A stretch of DNA of 5,540 bases from an uncultured Collinsella sp. (GTDB taxonomy: Bacteria; Actinomycetota; Coriobacteriia; Coriobacteriales; Coriobacteriaceae), in NCBI GenBank assembly GCA_900556365.1, contig USOG01000099.1, positions 1 to 5,540 of the forward strand, read 5' to 3'. The stretch's first letter is position 1; each line of letters opens with the position of its first letter. The translations under genes and the position numbers were made by a program. The notes under the pieces are model-generated. The model was not told where the DNA came from. It did not search any database and saw only the letters and a list, made by a program, of their open reading frames with translations. Below are positions 1 through 5,540 of this stretch, piece after piece.

Positions 1-1
1 C

Positions 2-76
2 CCGAGCAAGCTCGAACCGTACAAGACCGTCATCCGCCAATAGCTCGAGGACGACGCCCGGAACTGGCGCAAGCAG
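2..76 (+). pseudogene. Remnant of an IS21-family IstA-like transposase (partial, with in-frame stop)
   Basis: Frame 2 of the plus strand reads PSKLEPYKTVIRQ, a TAG stop at 41-43, then LEDDARNWRKQ. This resembles the segment of IS21-type IstA transposases that runs 'SKL-PYK..I..WLE-D...RKQRHTA', just before the catalytic core. The TAG sits where a Trp (TGG) is expected, so one base change would explain the stop. After about position 76 the similarity is lost and the sequence runs into a palindrome. The gene's beginning, if present, is outside the window. The family call rests on remembered family motifs only; 25 residues is short evidence. It is almost certainly non-functional as it stands. 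Confidence 0.5.
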
Positions 77-81
77 CCCTT

Positions 82-158
82 CAATAAGTTGCGGTGAAAT
101 AGTGTCTGTTTTTGCTGCTAGATAGCATATCCAGTCCCTAATTCACCGCAACTTGTTG
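82..158. repeat. 77-bp imperfect palindrome (MITE/REP-like hairpin element)
   Basis: Positions 82-98 pair with 142-158: 16 Watson-Crick pairs plus one G-T, with the core AAGTTGCGGTGAA matched by TTCACCGCAACTT. Pairing continues inward on the same axis: 100-102 with 138-140, 104 with 136, 106-108 with 132-134 and 113-116 with 124-127, around a centre at about 120. The whole unit can thus fold as one long, slightly bulged hairpin. It lies between the IstA-like remnant and the permease stop codon. No clear target-site duplication is visible in the flanks. There is no T-run after the stem in either direction, so it is not a textbook intrinsic terminator, although it could still impede transcription leaving the operon. 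A short non-autonomous mobile element is the likeliest origin. Confidence 0.65.
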
Positions 159-166
159 GTGGTGGC

Positions 167-1381
167 TTACTGGTAGCGTAGGCACTCCACCGGGTCGAGC
201 TTTGCCGCGCGTTGAGCGGGGTAGAAGCCAAAGATTACGCCGATTCCGACCGATACGGCAAACGCGATCAACACTGTCGTAATGGAGAAGCTTGGCGTGA
301 TCGTCCCGGTGGCTCCAAACTCGCTCATGATGCCCGAGCTTGTGGCAAACATCGCAAGGCCCCAGGCCAGCAGATAGCCAATCAGGACACCCAGCAGACC
401 GCCGGTGATGCACAATGCCGAAGACTCGGCCAAAAACTGCGCGGTGATATCGCGACGACTGGCGCCCAGGGCACGGCGAATACCGATCTCGCGGATGCGC
501 TCAGTCACGTTGGTGAGCATCATATTCATAATGCCGATACCGCCGACAAGCAGCGAGATGCTGGCGACAGCACCCATGATGAGCGAGAACGCGCCCATAA
601 AGGAGTTGAGTGCATCGATGGCGCTTTTCATGGATGTCGCCGATACGCTGTCGTACTCATTCTCCTCCGCGATGCCCTTCATCGCGCGCACCTTGGACTC
701 GATGGTTTTGCAGAGCTCATCCATGTCCGTGCCCTCGGCGGCAAGTGCCGTCACGCTGGGGAATGAAGGATTCTCGTCGCCAAATAGGCCGGAGATGGTT
801 TCGCGTGGCATATACAGCGTGAGCGAGCCCATGGAGTCGCTGCCGCCGTCGATAACGCCTACAATCTGCACCTCGCCGTTGGAGACCTTAACAGTCTTGC
901 CCACCGCGTCCTGTTCGTTGCCGTAAAGCTGATCGGCGCCGCCGCGACTGATGAGCGCCACGCGCGAGCCTGATTGAGACTCGGCCTGGGAATAGGTGCG
1001 CCCCGCAACGAGCTTGCTGGCCCCCACGGCGTCTAGCATGTCGCTATCGACGCCCTGCGCCATGACGGTATAGCTTTTATCGCCGGTCTTGTACTCGGTG
1101 TACGCGCTGTCGACAATGCCAATCTGCTCTATCTGCGGCACCAGTTTTTGAAGCTTCTCGATGTCCGACTCGGTGAGTTCTTGCGACGAATAGATTTGCA
1201 CCATGCGTGCCGCATTGAGGCCCAGACTGTTAACCAGGCTGTTTTGGATACCGCCGATGAGCGAAGTCATGGCGATAACCGAGGCGATGCCGATGACAAT
1301 GCCCAGGATGGTGAGCAGGCTGCGTCCCTTGTTGGCCTCGAGCGAGTGAAGGGCTTCCTGGATGAGATCGCGGGCGCTCAT
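167..1381 (-). CDS. MacB/FtsX-type ABC transporter permease
   Basis: This 404-residue protein is the membrane subunit of a MacB-type ABC transporter, a class that couples cytoplasmic ATP hydrolysis to movements outside the membrane rather than moving substrate through a classic pore. It shows the family's four-helix layout: helix 1 at about residues 21-43, an extracytoplasmic MacB periplasmic-core-type domain at about 44-260, then helices at about 262-288, 318-346 and 366-391. The conserved FtsX segment VTERIREIGIRRALGASRRDI (residues 292-312) and the C-terminal YPAQRAAKLDPVECLRYQ are diagnostic. The start overlaps the ATPase stop (ATGA) and has AAAGGAG seven bases upstream (1389-1395), which fixes it. 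It is last in the operon; the stop is TAA at 167-169. Length is normal for a stand-alone permease without a fused ATPase. It probably dimerises and pairs with the ATPase and adaptor upstream. In Bacillus the equivalent is YknZ. The substrate is unknown. Confidence 0.95.
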   Translation of the reverse strand: MSARDLIQEALHSLEANKGRSLLTILGIVIGIASVIAMTSLIGGIQNSLVNSLGLNAARMVQIYSSQELTESDIEKLQKLVPQIEQIGIVDSAYTEYKTGDKSYTVMAQGVDSDMLDAVGASKLVAGRTYSQAESQSGSRVALISRGGADQLYGNEQDAVGKTVKVSNGEVQIVGVIDGGSDSMGSLTLYMPRETISGLFGDENPSFPSVTALAAEGTDMDELCKTIESKVRAMKGIAEENEYDSVSATSMKSAIDALNSFMGAFSLIMGAVASISLLVGGIGIMNMMLTNVTERIREIGIRRALGASRRDITAQFLAESSALCITGGLLGVLIGYLLAWGLAMFATSSGIMSEFGATGTITPSFSITTVLIAFAVSVGIGVIFGFYPAQRAAKLDPVECLRYQ

Positions 1382-2151
1382 GCCATCTCTCCTTTCGGCG
1401 GGTTGGCGGAGGCGGAAATCATGGGCAGGCTATCTACGGCGCTGCGCAGGGTCCGCGGTGCATGTGGAATATACGCGCCGTCGTGAATGCGACCGTCGCG
1501 TATGGTCACGGCACGGTCGGCCTCGGCGGCGATGCCGGGGTCGTGTGTGATAAGCACGATGGTTTTGCCGCGCTTCTGGAGCTTATGGAAGGTCTCCATC
1601 ACAAGCGCTCCGGTAGCGGAGTCCAGGTTTCCCGTCGGCTCGTCGGCCAGAATTATGGGCGGGTCATTGACGAGGGCGCGCGCGATTGCGACGCGCTGCA
1701 TCTGGCCGCCCGAGAGCTCGGATATGCGGTGGTCCCAGTGGTCGACGGGCAGCGTGACAGCCTGCAGCGCGTGCACGGCGCGCATTTCGCGCTGGCTACG
1801 GGGCACATTGGTGTAGGCCAGCGGCAGCATCACGTTTTCGATAACCGACAGGCGCGGCAGCAGGTTGAAGCTCTGAAAGACAAATCCAATGCTCAAGGCG
1901 CGAACTTCGGTGAGCTCGTCATCATCGAGCTCGGCCACGTTGAGGCCCTGCAGGTAATAGTCGCCCGCCGTCGGTTTGTCCAGGCAGCCCAAGATGTTCA
2001 TGAGCGTTGACTTGCCCGAGCCCGAAGGGCCGGTAATGGCGACGAACTCGCCGGGATCTACCGCCAGGCTCACGTTGTGCAGGATGTGGGCGCAACCCGC
2101 TTCGCTCTCAAAGATGCGGTGCACGTTGCGAATGTCGATGACGGGACGCAT
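1378..2151 (-). CDS. ABC transporter ATP-binding protein, MacB/LolD-type
   Basis: This 257-residue cytoplasmic ATPase powers the transporter. All nucleotide-binding motifs are intact: Walker [10 protein letters not shown] (residues 41-49), Q-loop glutamine in FQSFN (93), signature LSGGQ (146-150), Walker B IILADE with catalytic Glu171, D-loop GNLD (174-177) and switch His203 in ITHD. '[22 protein letters not shown]' is typical of the MacB/LolD/YknY subfamily. The last 30 or so residues, after IRDGRIHDG, form a tail beyond the usual end of the domain and carry no recognisable motif. The ATG overlaps the adaptor's TAA by one base (TAATG), and a GAGGG (2158-2162) lies six bases upstream, so translation is probably coupled. 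The stop overlaps the permease start by four bases. The tight packing makes a single adaptor-ATPase-permease complex the best reading. Substrate is not deducible. Confidence 0.96.
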   Translation of the reverse strand: MRPVIDIRNVHRIFESEAGCAHILHNVSLAVDPGEFVAITGPSGSGKSTLMNILGCLDKPTAGDYYLQGLNVAELDDDELTEVRALSIGFVFQSFNLLPRLSVIENVMLPLAYTNVPRSQREMRAVHALQAVTLPVDHWDHRISELSGGQMQRVAIARALVNDPPIILADEPTGNLDSATGALVMETFHKLQKRGKTIVLITHDPGIAAEADRAVTIRDGRIHDGAYIPHAPRTLRSAVDSLPMISASANPPKGEMA

Positions 2152-3584
2152 TACATGCCCTCGTCGGCAGACATGCTGCCCGAATCCGCGCCGTAGCCGC
2201 CGTCAGCCGTTGCGTCCGCTCCGGTGTCCATGACGAGGGTGTCGCCATCGCGAAGCTTGGTAACAGGCACGCCAGGGTTGATCTCGTTGCCCTGGTCGTC
2301 GCGCTTGACCTGCGTCTTGCCGACTACGGCTTCGTTGTCGTTTTGCGTCACGACGGTCACCTTCACGCGACGGGTTTGCTTGCCCTCGTCATCGGTTGCC
2401 ACGTTGACGTAATAGTGTTCGCCGTCATCGGTTATGAGCGCCATCGTCGGCACCATCACCACGTCGTCGAGCTGCTCGGTCACCACCGAGACCTCGGCCG
2501 TCATGCCCGGTTTGAGGCGCGCGTCGGGCGCCTCGATGAGGATGTCGACGTTAAAGGTCACGCTGCCGCCGCCGTAGGTGGAGTCGGAGTTTGCCACCGA
2601 GGCGATGGCCGTGACCGTTCCCTGGCTCACGATATCGGGAAACGCGGGATACGTGACGTTGGCGCTCTGCCCAACGGCGATCTTGGCGATGTCCTTTTCG
2701 CCCACCTGCACGGTCACCTTCATTTTGGACAGGTCGGCGATCTGCATGACCTGTTTGCCGCCGCTTGTATCGCTTTCGCCCATGATCATGCCGCCTGTTA
2801 CCGTGGCGCCCACCTTGGCATTGAGCTCCACGATGCTGCCCGAGCTGGGGGCCGTGACCGTACGGCTGGCGGCCTTGGCGTTCGCCTGATCGAGGTTTGC
2901 CTGGGCCGATGCGAGGCTGCGCTGCGCGGCCGATACGGCGTTCGTGTCCGCTGATGCGTCGGAGACGCCAGCCGCTGCGGAAGCTCCATCGACGTCCGTC
3001 GTTGGGGTGGCCTGCGCGGCAGCTGCGGCTTTCTGCGCGTTGGCGAGGTCTTCTTGAGCGGCAGCAACTGCTCGCTGCGCCTCGGCAACGTTGCGATCGA
3101 GCTCGTCGTTTTTAATGGTCATAAGCACGTCGCCCTCGTTGACGGATTGGCCTGCCTGCACGTTGATCGAATCGACCGTGCCGTCGACAGAAGGGGAGAC
3201 CACTGAGGACGAAATGGGCTTGAGCTGGCCTTTCGCCTCGACCGTTGTGCTAAATGTGCCCTCGGTCACCATGTCGGTCACAGGCCCGCTAGCTCCCCGT
3301 GGCTGCGCATTGATAACCAGGGTTGCGACAATGGCAATGAGCGCGATGGCGCCAACGACGCCGGCGGCAATACCGCGTCGAATCAGCTTTTTGCGTCGAC
3401 GTTCGGCACGTTTTGCCTTGAGCTTGGCATATGCCTCTTCATCGGAAATCTCGGACGCATCGTTTGTGCGTCCGTTTTGCTTGTCGGCATGTACGCCTGT
3501 AATCAGAGGAATCGTTTCGGTGGCACCTTCGGGCGTGTGCTCGGTATCATCCGGGCCCGGGGTGATCGTGGGGACATTCGACAT
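2151..3584 (-). CDS. HlyD/MacA-family membrane-fusion (adaptor) protein of ABC transporter
   Basis: This 477-residue adaptor is anchored by one N-terminal helix and would sit outside the membrane on the permease. Layout: acidic, probably disordered cytoplasmic tail (1-50); basic stretch KLKAKRAERRRKKLIRR (54-70); membrane helix (about 71-93); first half of a biotinyl-lipoyl domain (about 120-160, VDGTVDSINVQAGQSVNEGDVL); Ala/Gln-rich coiled-coil arms (about 162-191 and 215-238) joined by a low-complexity Thr/Asp/Ala/Ser linker; second lipoyl half (243-280, TVTAPSSGSIVELNAKVGATV); beta-barrel (about 286-355); membrane-proximal domain; and a Gly/Asp-rich tail. The coiled coil is short and I see no RLS-type TolC-binding tip, which fits a monoderm host. 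I chose ATG 3584 over the upstream ATG at 3647 because AAAGGAG (3590-3596) lies five bases before it. The upstream start would add 21 non-conserved-looking residues translated through a hairpin. The counterpart in Bacillus is YknX. Confidence 0.93.
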   Translation of the reverse strand: MSNVPTITPGPDDTEHTPEGATETIPLITGVHADKQNGRTNDASEISDEEAYAKLKAKRAERRRKKLIRRGIAAGVVGAIALIAIVATLVINAQPRGASGPVTDMVTEGTFSTTVEAKGQLKPISSSVVSPSVDGTVDSINVQAGQSVNEGDVLMTIKNDELDRNVAEAQRAVAAAQEDLANAQKAAAAAQATPTTDVDGASAAAGVSDASADTNAVSAAQRSLASAQANLDQANAKAASRTVTAPSSGSIVELNAKVGATVTGGMIMGESDTSGGKQVMQIADLSKMKVTVQVGEKDIAKIAVGQSANVTYPAFPDIVSQGTVTAIASVANSDSTYGGGSVTFNVDILIEAPDARLKPGMTAEVSVVTEQLDDVVMVPTMALITDDGEHYYVNVATDDEGKQTRRVKVTVVTQNDNEAVVGKTQVKRDDQGNEINPGVPVTKLRDGDTLVMDTGADATADGGYGADSGSMSADEGM

Positions 3585-3589
3585 AGCGT

Positions 3590-3596
3590 CTCCTTT
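3590..3596 (-). promoter_or_regulatory. Shine-Dalgarno site that decides the adaptor start
   Basis: On the minus strand AAAGGAG stands five bases before the ATG at 3584. No comparable site precedes the alternative in-frame ATG at 3647, so the shorter 477-residue product is preferred. Confidence 0.85.
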
Positions 3597-3614
3597 ATAG
3601 AAAGAACCTAGATA

Positions 3615-3620
3615 AGTATA
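3615..3620 (-). promoter_or_regulatory. Possible -10 element (TATACT) for the transporter operon
   Basis: The minus strand reads TATACT about 30 bases upstream of the adaptor start codon, matching the TATAAT consensus at five of six positions. I find no convincing -35 at 16-18 bases; the space where it would lie is taken by the 3619-3648 palindrome. It may be an internal promoter that needs an activator, or a chance match. Confidence 0.25.
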
Positions 3621-3648
3621 TGCGCCCACCGGTTGGGGCGGGCGCATA
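3619..3648. terminator. GC-rich stem-loop between the transpeptidase and transporter genes
   Basis: TATGCGCCC (3619-3627) pairs perfectly with GGGCGCATA (3640-3648). Two further C-G pairs follow inside after one mismatch, leaving a six-base loop. The stem is strong and lies 69 bases past the transpeptidase stop, 35 bases before the adaptor start. A run of T is lacking on either side: the minus strand continues with TACTTATCTAGGTTCTTTCT, which is only moderately T-rich. It could be a weak terminator or attenuator limiting read-through into the transporter genes, or an operator, since it touches the possible -10 element. Confidence 0.45.
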
Positions 3649-3662
3649 GGATGGTTTCTTTC

Positions 3663-3691
3663 GGAACTGTTAGATTGGTCGCAACAGTTCC
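3663..3691. repeat. Perfect 9-bp inverted repeat GGAACTGTT / AACAGTTCC
   Basis: Positions 3663-3671 pair with 3683-3691 without mismatch around an 11-base spacer. The pair begins 25 bases past the transpeptidase stop codon. The arms are only moderately GC-rich and no T-run follows on the minus strand. A spaced dyad of this size could be a binding site for a dimeric repressor or simply a transcript-end hairpin that stabilises the transpeptidase mRNA. Confidence 0.5.
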
Positions 3692-3716
3692 ACGTTGTAT
3701 GAATGCGCGCGTTGCT

Positions 3717-5441
3717 CTACGAGTGGACAACCACGCACAGGCCGACTTTGATGCAGTCGTGAAGTGCCTTGGCGTCGGCCATGCGCAGGTTGATGCAACC
3801 GTGGCTGCCGCACCACTTGTAGGAGTTGGGGTCGTCGAAGCTCTTGTCGTTTTGCCAGGTGGCATCGTGGAAGCCGACCATGTTTCCCTCAAACGGCATC
3901 CAATAGCTGACCGGGCTCTCGTATTTTGGCTTGCCGGTCTCGGGGTCCTTGGCACCGATGAGCTTGCTGGCGCCATCGTTGCTGTTAATCTGCCAGACGC
4001 CTTCGGGCGTGGCGTCCTCACCCGGCTTGCCCGAGATAAAGTTGGCCTCCCACACGATATTGCCGCTCTCGTCGTAGTAGCGCGCGTGCTGCTCGGATAG
4101 ATCGACATCGACGTATGCCTTCCAGTCGGGCTCTCCCTTTGCGGTAAAGGTGTCGGCCTTCTGGGAGTACTTGATCTCGATTTCGCCGGTCTGCTTGTTG
4201 TTAATGGCGTCCTCGACCTGCTTGGCGAGCGAGCTGCTGTCGATGGACCAACCAAAGTCGCCGCCTTCGACGGCGCACTGCTTGCCATCGGCACGCGTCC
4301 ACCAGCGAGTGGAGCCCACGGTGTTAAAGCCGTTGGCGAGCTCGGTTGCCCAGCTGCTGATCTGCGACGTATCGAGCGTGGGGTTGGCCGGATCGGCAAA
4401 GCTGATCCACTGCAGCACGGAGCTGCCATCAACCTTTCCGGCATCCTCGCCGTTGAGCTTGAGGGTCACGTTGACGCCCAGGAAGTTGTTGGCGGCATCG
4501 CATGCGGCCTGAATCTGATCATCGGTCAGCGTTCCATTGAGCGGCTCATAGGCATCGTTGCCGAGCTTGGAAAGGTCTACGGTCTCGGACAGCGAGGCAA
4601 GCTCGAGCTCGGCATACTTAATGACATGCTCTCGGTTGAGTTTTTCGTTGGAGCGCGCCTTCTCTACAGTAAACTTGCCCGCTTGCTCGTCATAGGAGCT
4701 ATTGGCCTCGAACGTGCCCGAACGGCCCTCGTTAAACTCGTCGATGGCGGCGCCCAGATCCTCCTCAAACTGCTTTTGGTCAAAGGTGTCGGAGAGCATG
4801 GACAGGTCGACGCCTTGATCAAGATCGACTTCTTTTGAGGTAGCGGTTGTTTTGGTCTTTCCGCTTAAGGATTCCACAAGGCGGACCGGCCATATAAAGG
4901 CTTCGTTGTGGTTGATAATCTCTTTTGCGGCAGCTTCGCCGTCGACAATGGGCTCATCGGACTCGGGCTGATACGTCCAGCTAAAGTCATCGCCTGTCAC
5001 GGTGAGCTTATAGTGCTTCCATGCCGAGTTGACCTTGGTGGCGGCAGACGAAGCGTTCGAGAACGAGACGTCGACGCCGGCGATGGTGGTGTTGGGGTAG
5101 GCTACCTGCGAAAACGCTACGACGCCTACGATATAGACAATGACGATAAGACCCAGGACGACAAAGAGCGTCGTCTTTTTGCCCGACTTATTGTTCTCGG
5201 CGGGTTTGCGCGCGGGACCGCGATCGCCTCGAGCGTGCGTGGGTGGCTGCTTGGGCGCATTGTCGTTTGCCTGGCGCTGCTGACGTTGCTGTCGCTGTTG
5301 ATTCGGGCGTTGCGAAGCGTTTGCTGCACCACGCTGCTGACCGTGGCTCGGTGCGATAGGACGCGGTGACTGAACGCCGCCGGTGTGCCTGCTCGGCTGC
5401 TGCGGATCGGGAATCAGTTGAGTTCGATCGTTTTGCGACAT
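3717..5441 (-). CDS. Membrane-anchored L,D-transpeptidase (YkuD domain with two PG-binding-type domains)
   Basis: This 574-residue enzyme should form 3-3 peptidoglycan crosslinks, or attach proteins to stem peptides, outside the membrane. Layout: cytoplasmic tail of about 87 residues rich in Gln, Arg, Pro and Asn with a QRQQRQQRQ run (49-57); one membrane helix (about 92-115, LFVVLGLIVIVYIVGVVAF); two PG_binding_4-like domains (roughly 115-285 and 305-425); a C-terminal YkuD domain (about 442-573). The catalytic motif is SHGCINLR with Cys549 as nucleophile and His547 nearby; the upstream HDATW (His525) is also present, so it looks active. The domain order resembles Ldtfm of Enterococcus faecium, with a longer N-terminal tail. 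I chose ATG 5441 because GAAGGA (5452-5457) is ten bases upstream; the in-frame ATG at 5450 is only one base from it and would give 577 residues. The gene has its own promoter and is co-directional with the transporter genes. A role in resistance to beta-lactams is possible from family knowledge but not shown. Confidence 0.93.
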   Translation of the reverse strand: MSQNDRTQLIPDPQQPSRHTGGVQSPRPIAPSHGQQRGAANASQRPNQQRQQRQQRQANDNAPKQPPTHARGDRGPARKPAENNKSGKKTTLFVVLGLIVIVYIVGVVAFSQVAYPNTTIAGVDVSFSNASSAATKVNSAWKHYKLTVTGDDFSWTYQPESDEPIVDGEAAAKEIINHNEAFIWPVRLVESLSGKTKTTATSKEVDLDQGVDLSMLSDTFDQKQFEEDLGAAIDEFNEGRSGTFEANSSYDEQAGKFTVEKARSNEKLNREHVIKYAELELASLSETVDLSKLGNDAYEPLNGTLTDDQIQAACDAANNFLGVNVTLKLNGEDAGKVDGSSVLQWISFADPANPTLDTSQISSWATELANGFNTVGSTRWWTRADGKQCAVEGGDFGWSIDSSSLAKQVEDAINNKQTGEIEIKYSQKADTFTAKGEPDWKAYVDVDLSEQHARYYDESGNIVWEANFISGKPGEDATPEGVWQINSNDGASKLIGAKDPETGKPKYESPVSYWMPFEGNMVGFHDATWQNDKSFDDPNSYKWCGSHGCINLRMADAKALHDCIKVGLCVVVHS

Positions 5442-5451
5442 CGTATGCATA

Positions 5452-5457
5452 TCCTTC
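5452..5457 (-). promoter_or_regulatory. Shine-Dalgarno site of the transpeptidase gene
   Basis: The minus strand carries GAAGGA ten bases before ATG 5441 and one base before ATG 5450. The spacing favours the downstream ATG. Confidence 0.65.
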
Positions 5458-5498
5458 GAATTTCGCCTTGCGGCTCATCGTGTTTTTACTGGGCTTGC

Positions 5499-5519
5499 AT
5501 TATAGCGATTGCCCTGCTG
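5499..5519 (-). promoter_or_regulatory. Probable housekeeping-type promoter of the transpeptidase gene (core near the -10)
   Basis: The minus strand has a perfect -10, TATAAT, at 5499-5504 (ATTATA on the plus strand). At 17 bases upstream the best -35 is ACCACA (5522-5527), which matches TTGACA at only three of six positions, so it is weak. Transcription would start near 5492, giving a leader of about 50 bases before ATG 5441. No operator-like dyad is evident around it. The remaining bases up to 5540 show no gene. Confidence 0.6.
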
Positions 5520-5540
5520 TTTGTGGTACGGAAACGGTGG

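Noticed and set aside
212..926. Plus-strand open frames at 212-766 and 405-926 opposite the permease gene
   Set aside because: They are antisense to a clear MacB/FtsX permease, show no recognisable domain and are explained by the high GC content keeping other frames open.
1148..2010. Plus-strand open frames at 1148-1486, 1462-2010 and 1487-1816
   Set aside because: They lie antisense to the ATPase gene with all its motifs intact, and have His/Arg/Gly-rich compositions typical of shadow frames.
2343..3600. Plus-strand open frames at 2343-2954, 2578-2889 and 3091-3600
   Set aside because: These are antisense to the adaptor gene and have no family features or good ribosome-binding sites that I could see.
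3585..3647. Adaptor start at ATG 3647 giving 498 residues
   Set aside because: The extra 21 residues would be encoded across the GC-rich hairpin, and there is a strong, well-spaced Shine-Dalgarno before ATG 3584 instead.
3608..4444. 278-residue minus-strand open frame overlapping the transpeptidase
   Set aside because: It is out of frame with the YkuD domain and is Arg/Ser/Thr/Pro-rich low-complexity sequence, as expected from a frame-shifted GC-rich gene. The in-frame transpeptidase keeps its complete active site.
5260..5320. Tandem triplet-like repeat (variants of CTG/TTG/CGT) as a possible CRISPR or satellite array
   Set aside because: It is the coding sequence of the Gln/Arg run in the transpeptidase tail; units are degenerate, and there are no spacers.
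4908..5369. 153-residue plus-strand open frame with hydrophobic stretches near its end
   Set aside because: It is antisense to the transpeptidase; its Leu-rich end is the complement of the Gln/Arg codons of the cytoplasmic tail, not a convincing membrane protein.

Overview
The window looks like chromosomal DNA of a high-GC, Gram-positive-type (monoderm) actinobacterium. The style of the proteins, and an IS21-like relic at the left edge, suggest the class Coriobacteriia, possibly a Collinsella relative. That placement is an impression from codon use and protein style, not a database result. All four intact genes lie on the minus strand and read right to left.

Right part (about 5540 to 3717): a near-consensus promoter (-10 TATAAT at 5499-5504) precedes a membrane-anchored L,D-transpeptidase of about 574 residues. 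It has a Gln/Arg/Pro-rich cytoplasmic tail, one membrane helix, two peptidoglycan-binding-type domains and a C-terminal YkuD catalytic domain with an SHGCINLR active-site motif. A 132-base intergenic stretch (3585-3716) follows. It carries two perfect 9-bp stem-loops, which may be a terminator or attenuator, or operators for the genes after it.

Middle and left part (3584 to 167): a compact three-gene transporter operon in the order membrane-fusion (HlyD/MacA-like) adaptor, MacB-type ABC ATPase, MacB/FtsX-type permease. The adaptor and ATPase overlap by one base (TAATG) and the ATPase and permease by four bases (ATGA), so they are very probably co-transcribed and translationally coupled. Order and domain content match the YknX-YknY-YknZ arrangement of Bacillus, an envelope transporter tied to protection against a secreted toxin. 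The substrate here cannot be read from sequence. The ATPase and permease would form the ATP-driven core, with the adaptor sitting outside the membrane on the permease's extracytoplasmic domain. The L,D-transpeptidase crosslinks peptidoglycan, so the neighbourhood has a cell-envelope theme.

Left edge (1 to 166): a short, stop-containing remnant resembling an IS21-family IstA transposase, abutting a long imperfect palindrome (82-158). The palindrome ends eight bases from the permease stop codon and looks like a small mobile or repetitive hairpin element. No RNA gene, CRISPR array or wholly new system was recognised. The least explained pieces are the 77-bp palindrome and the paired hairpins between the transpeptidase and the transporter.
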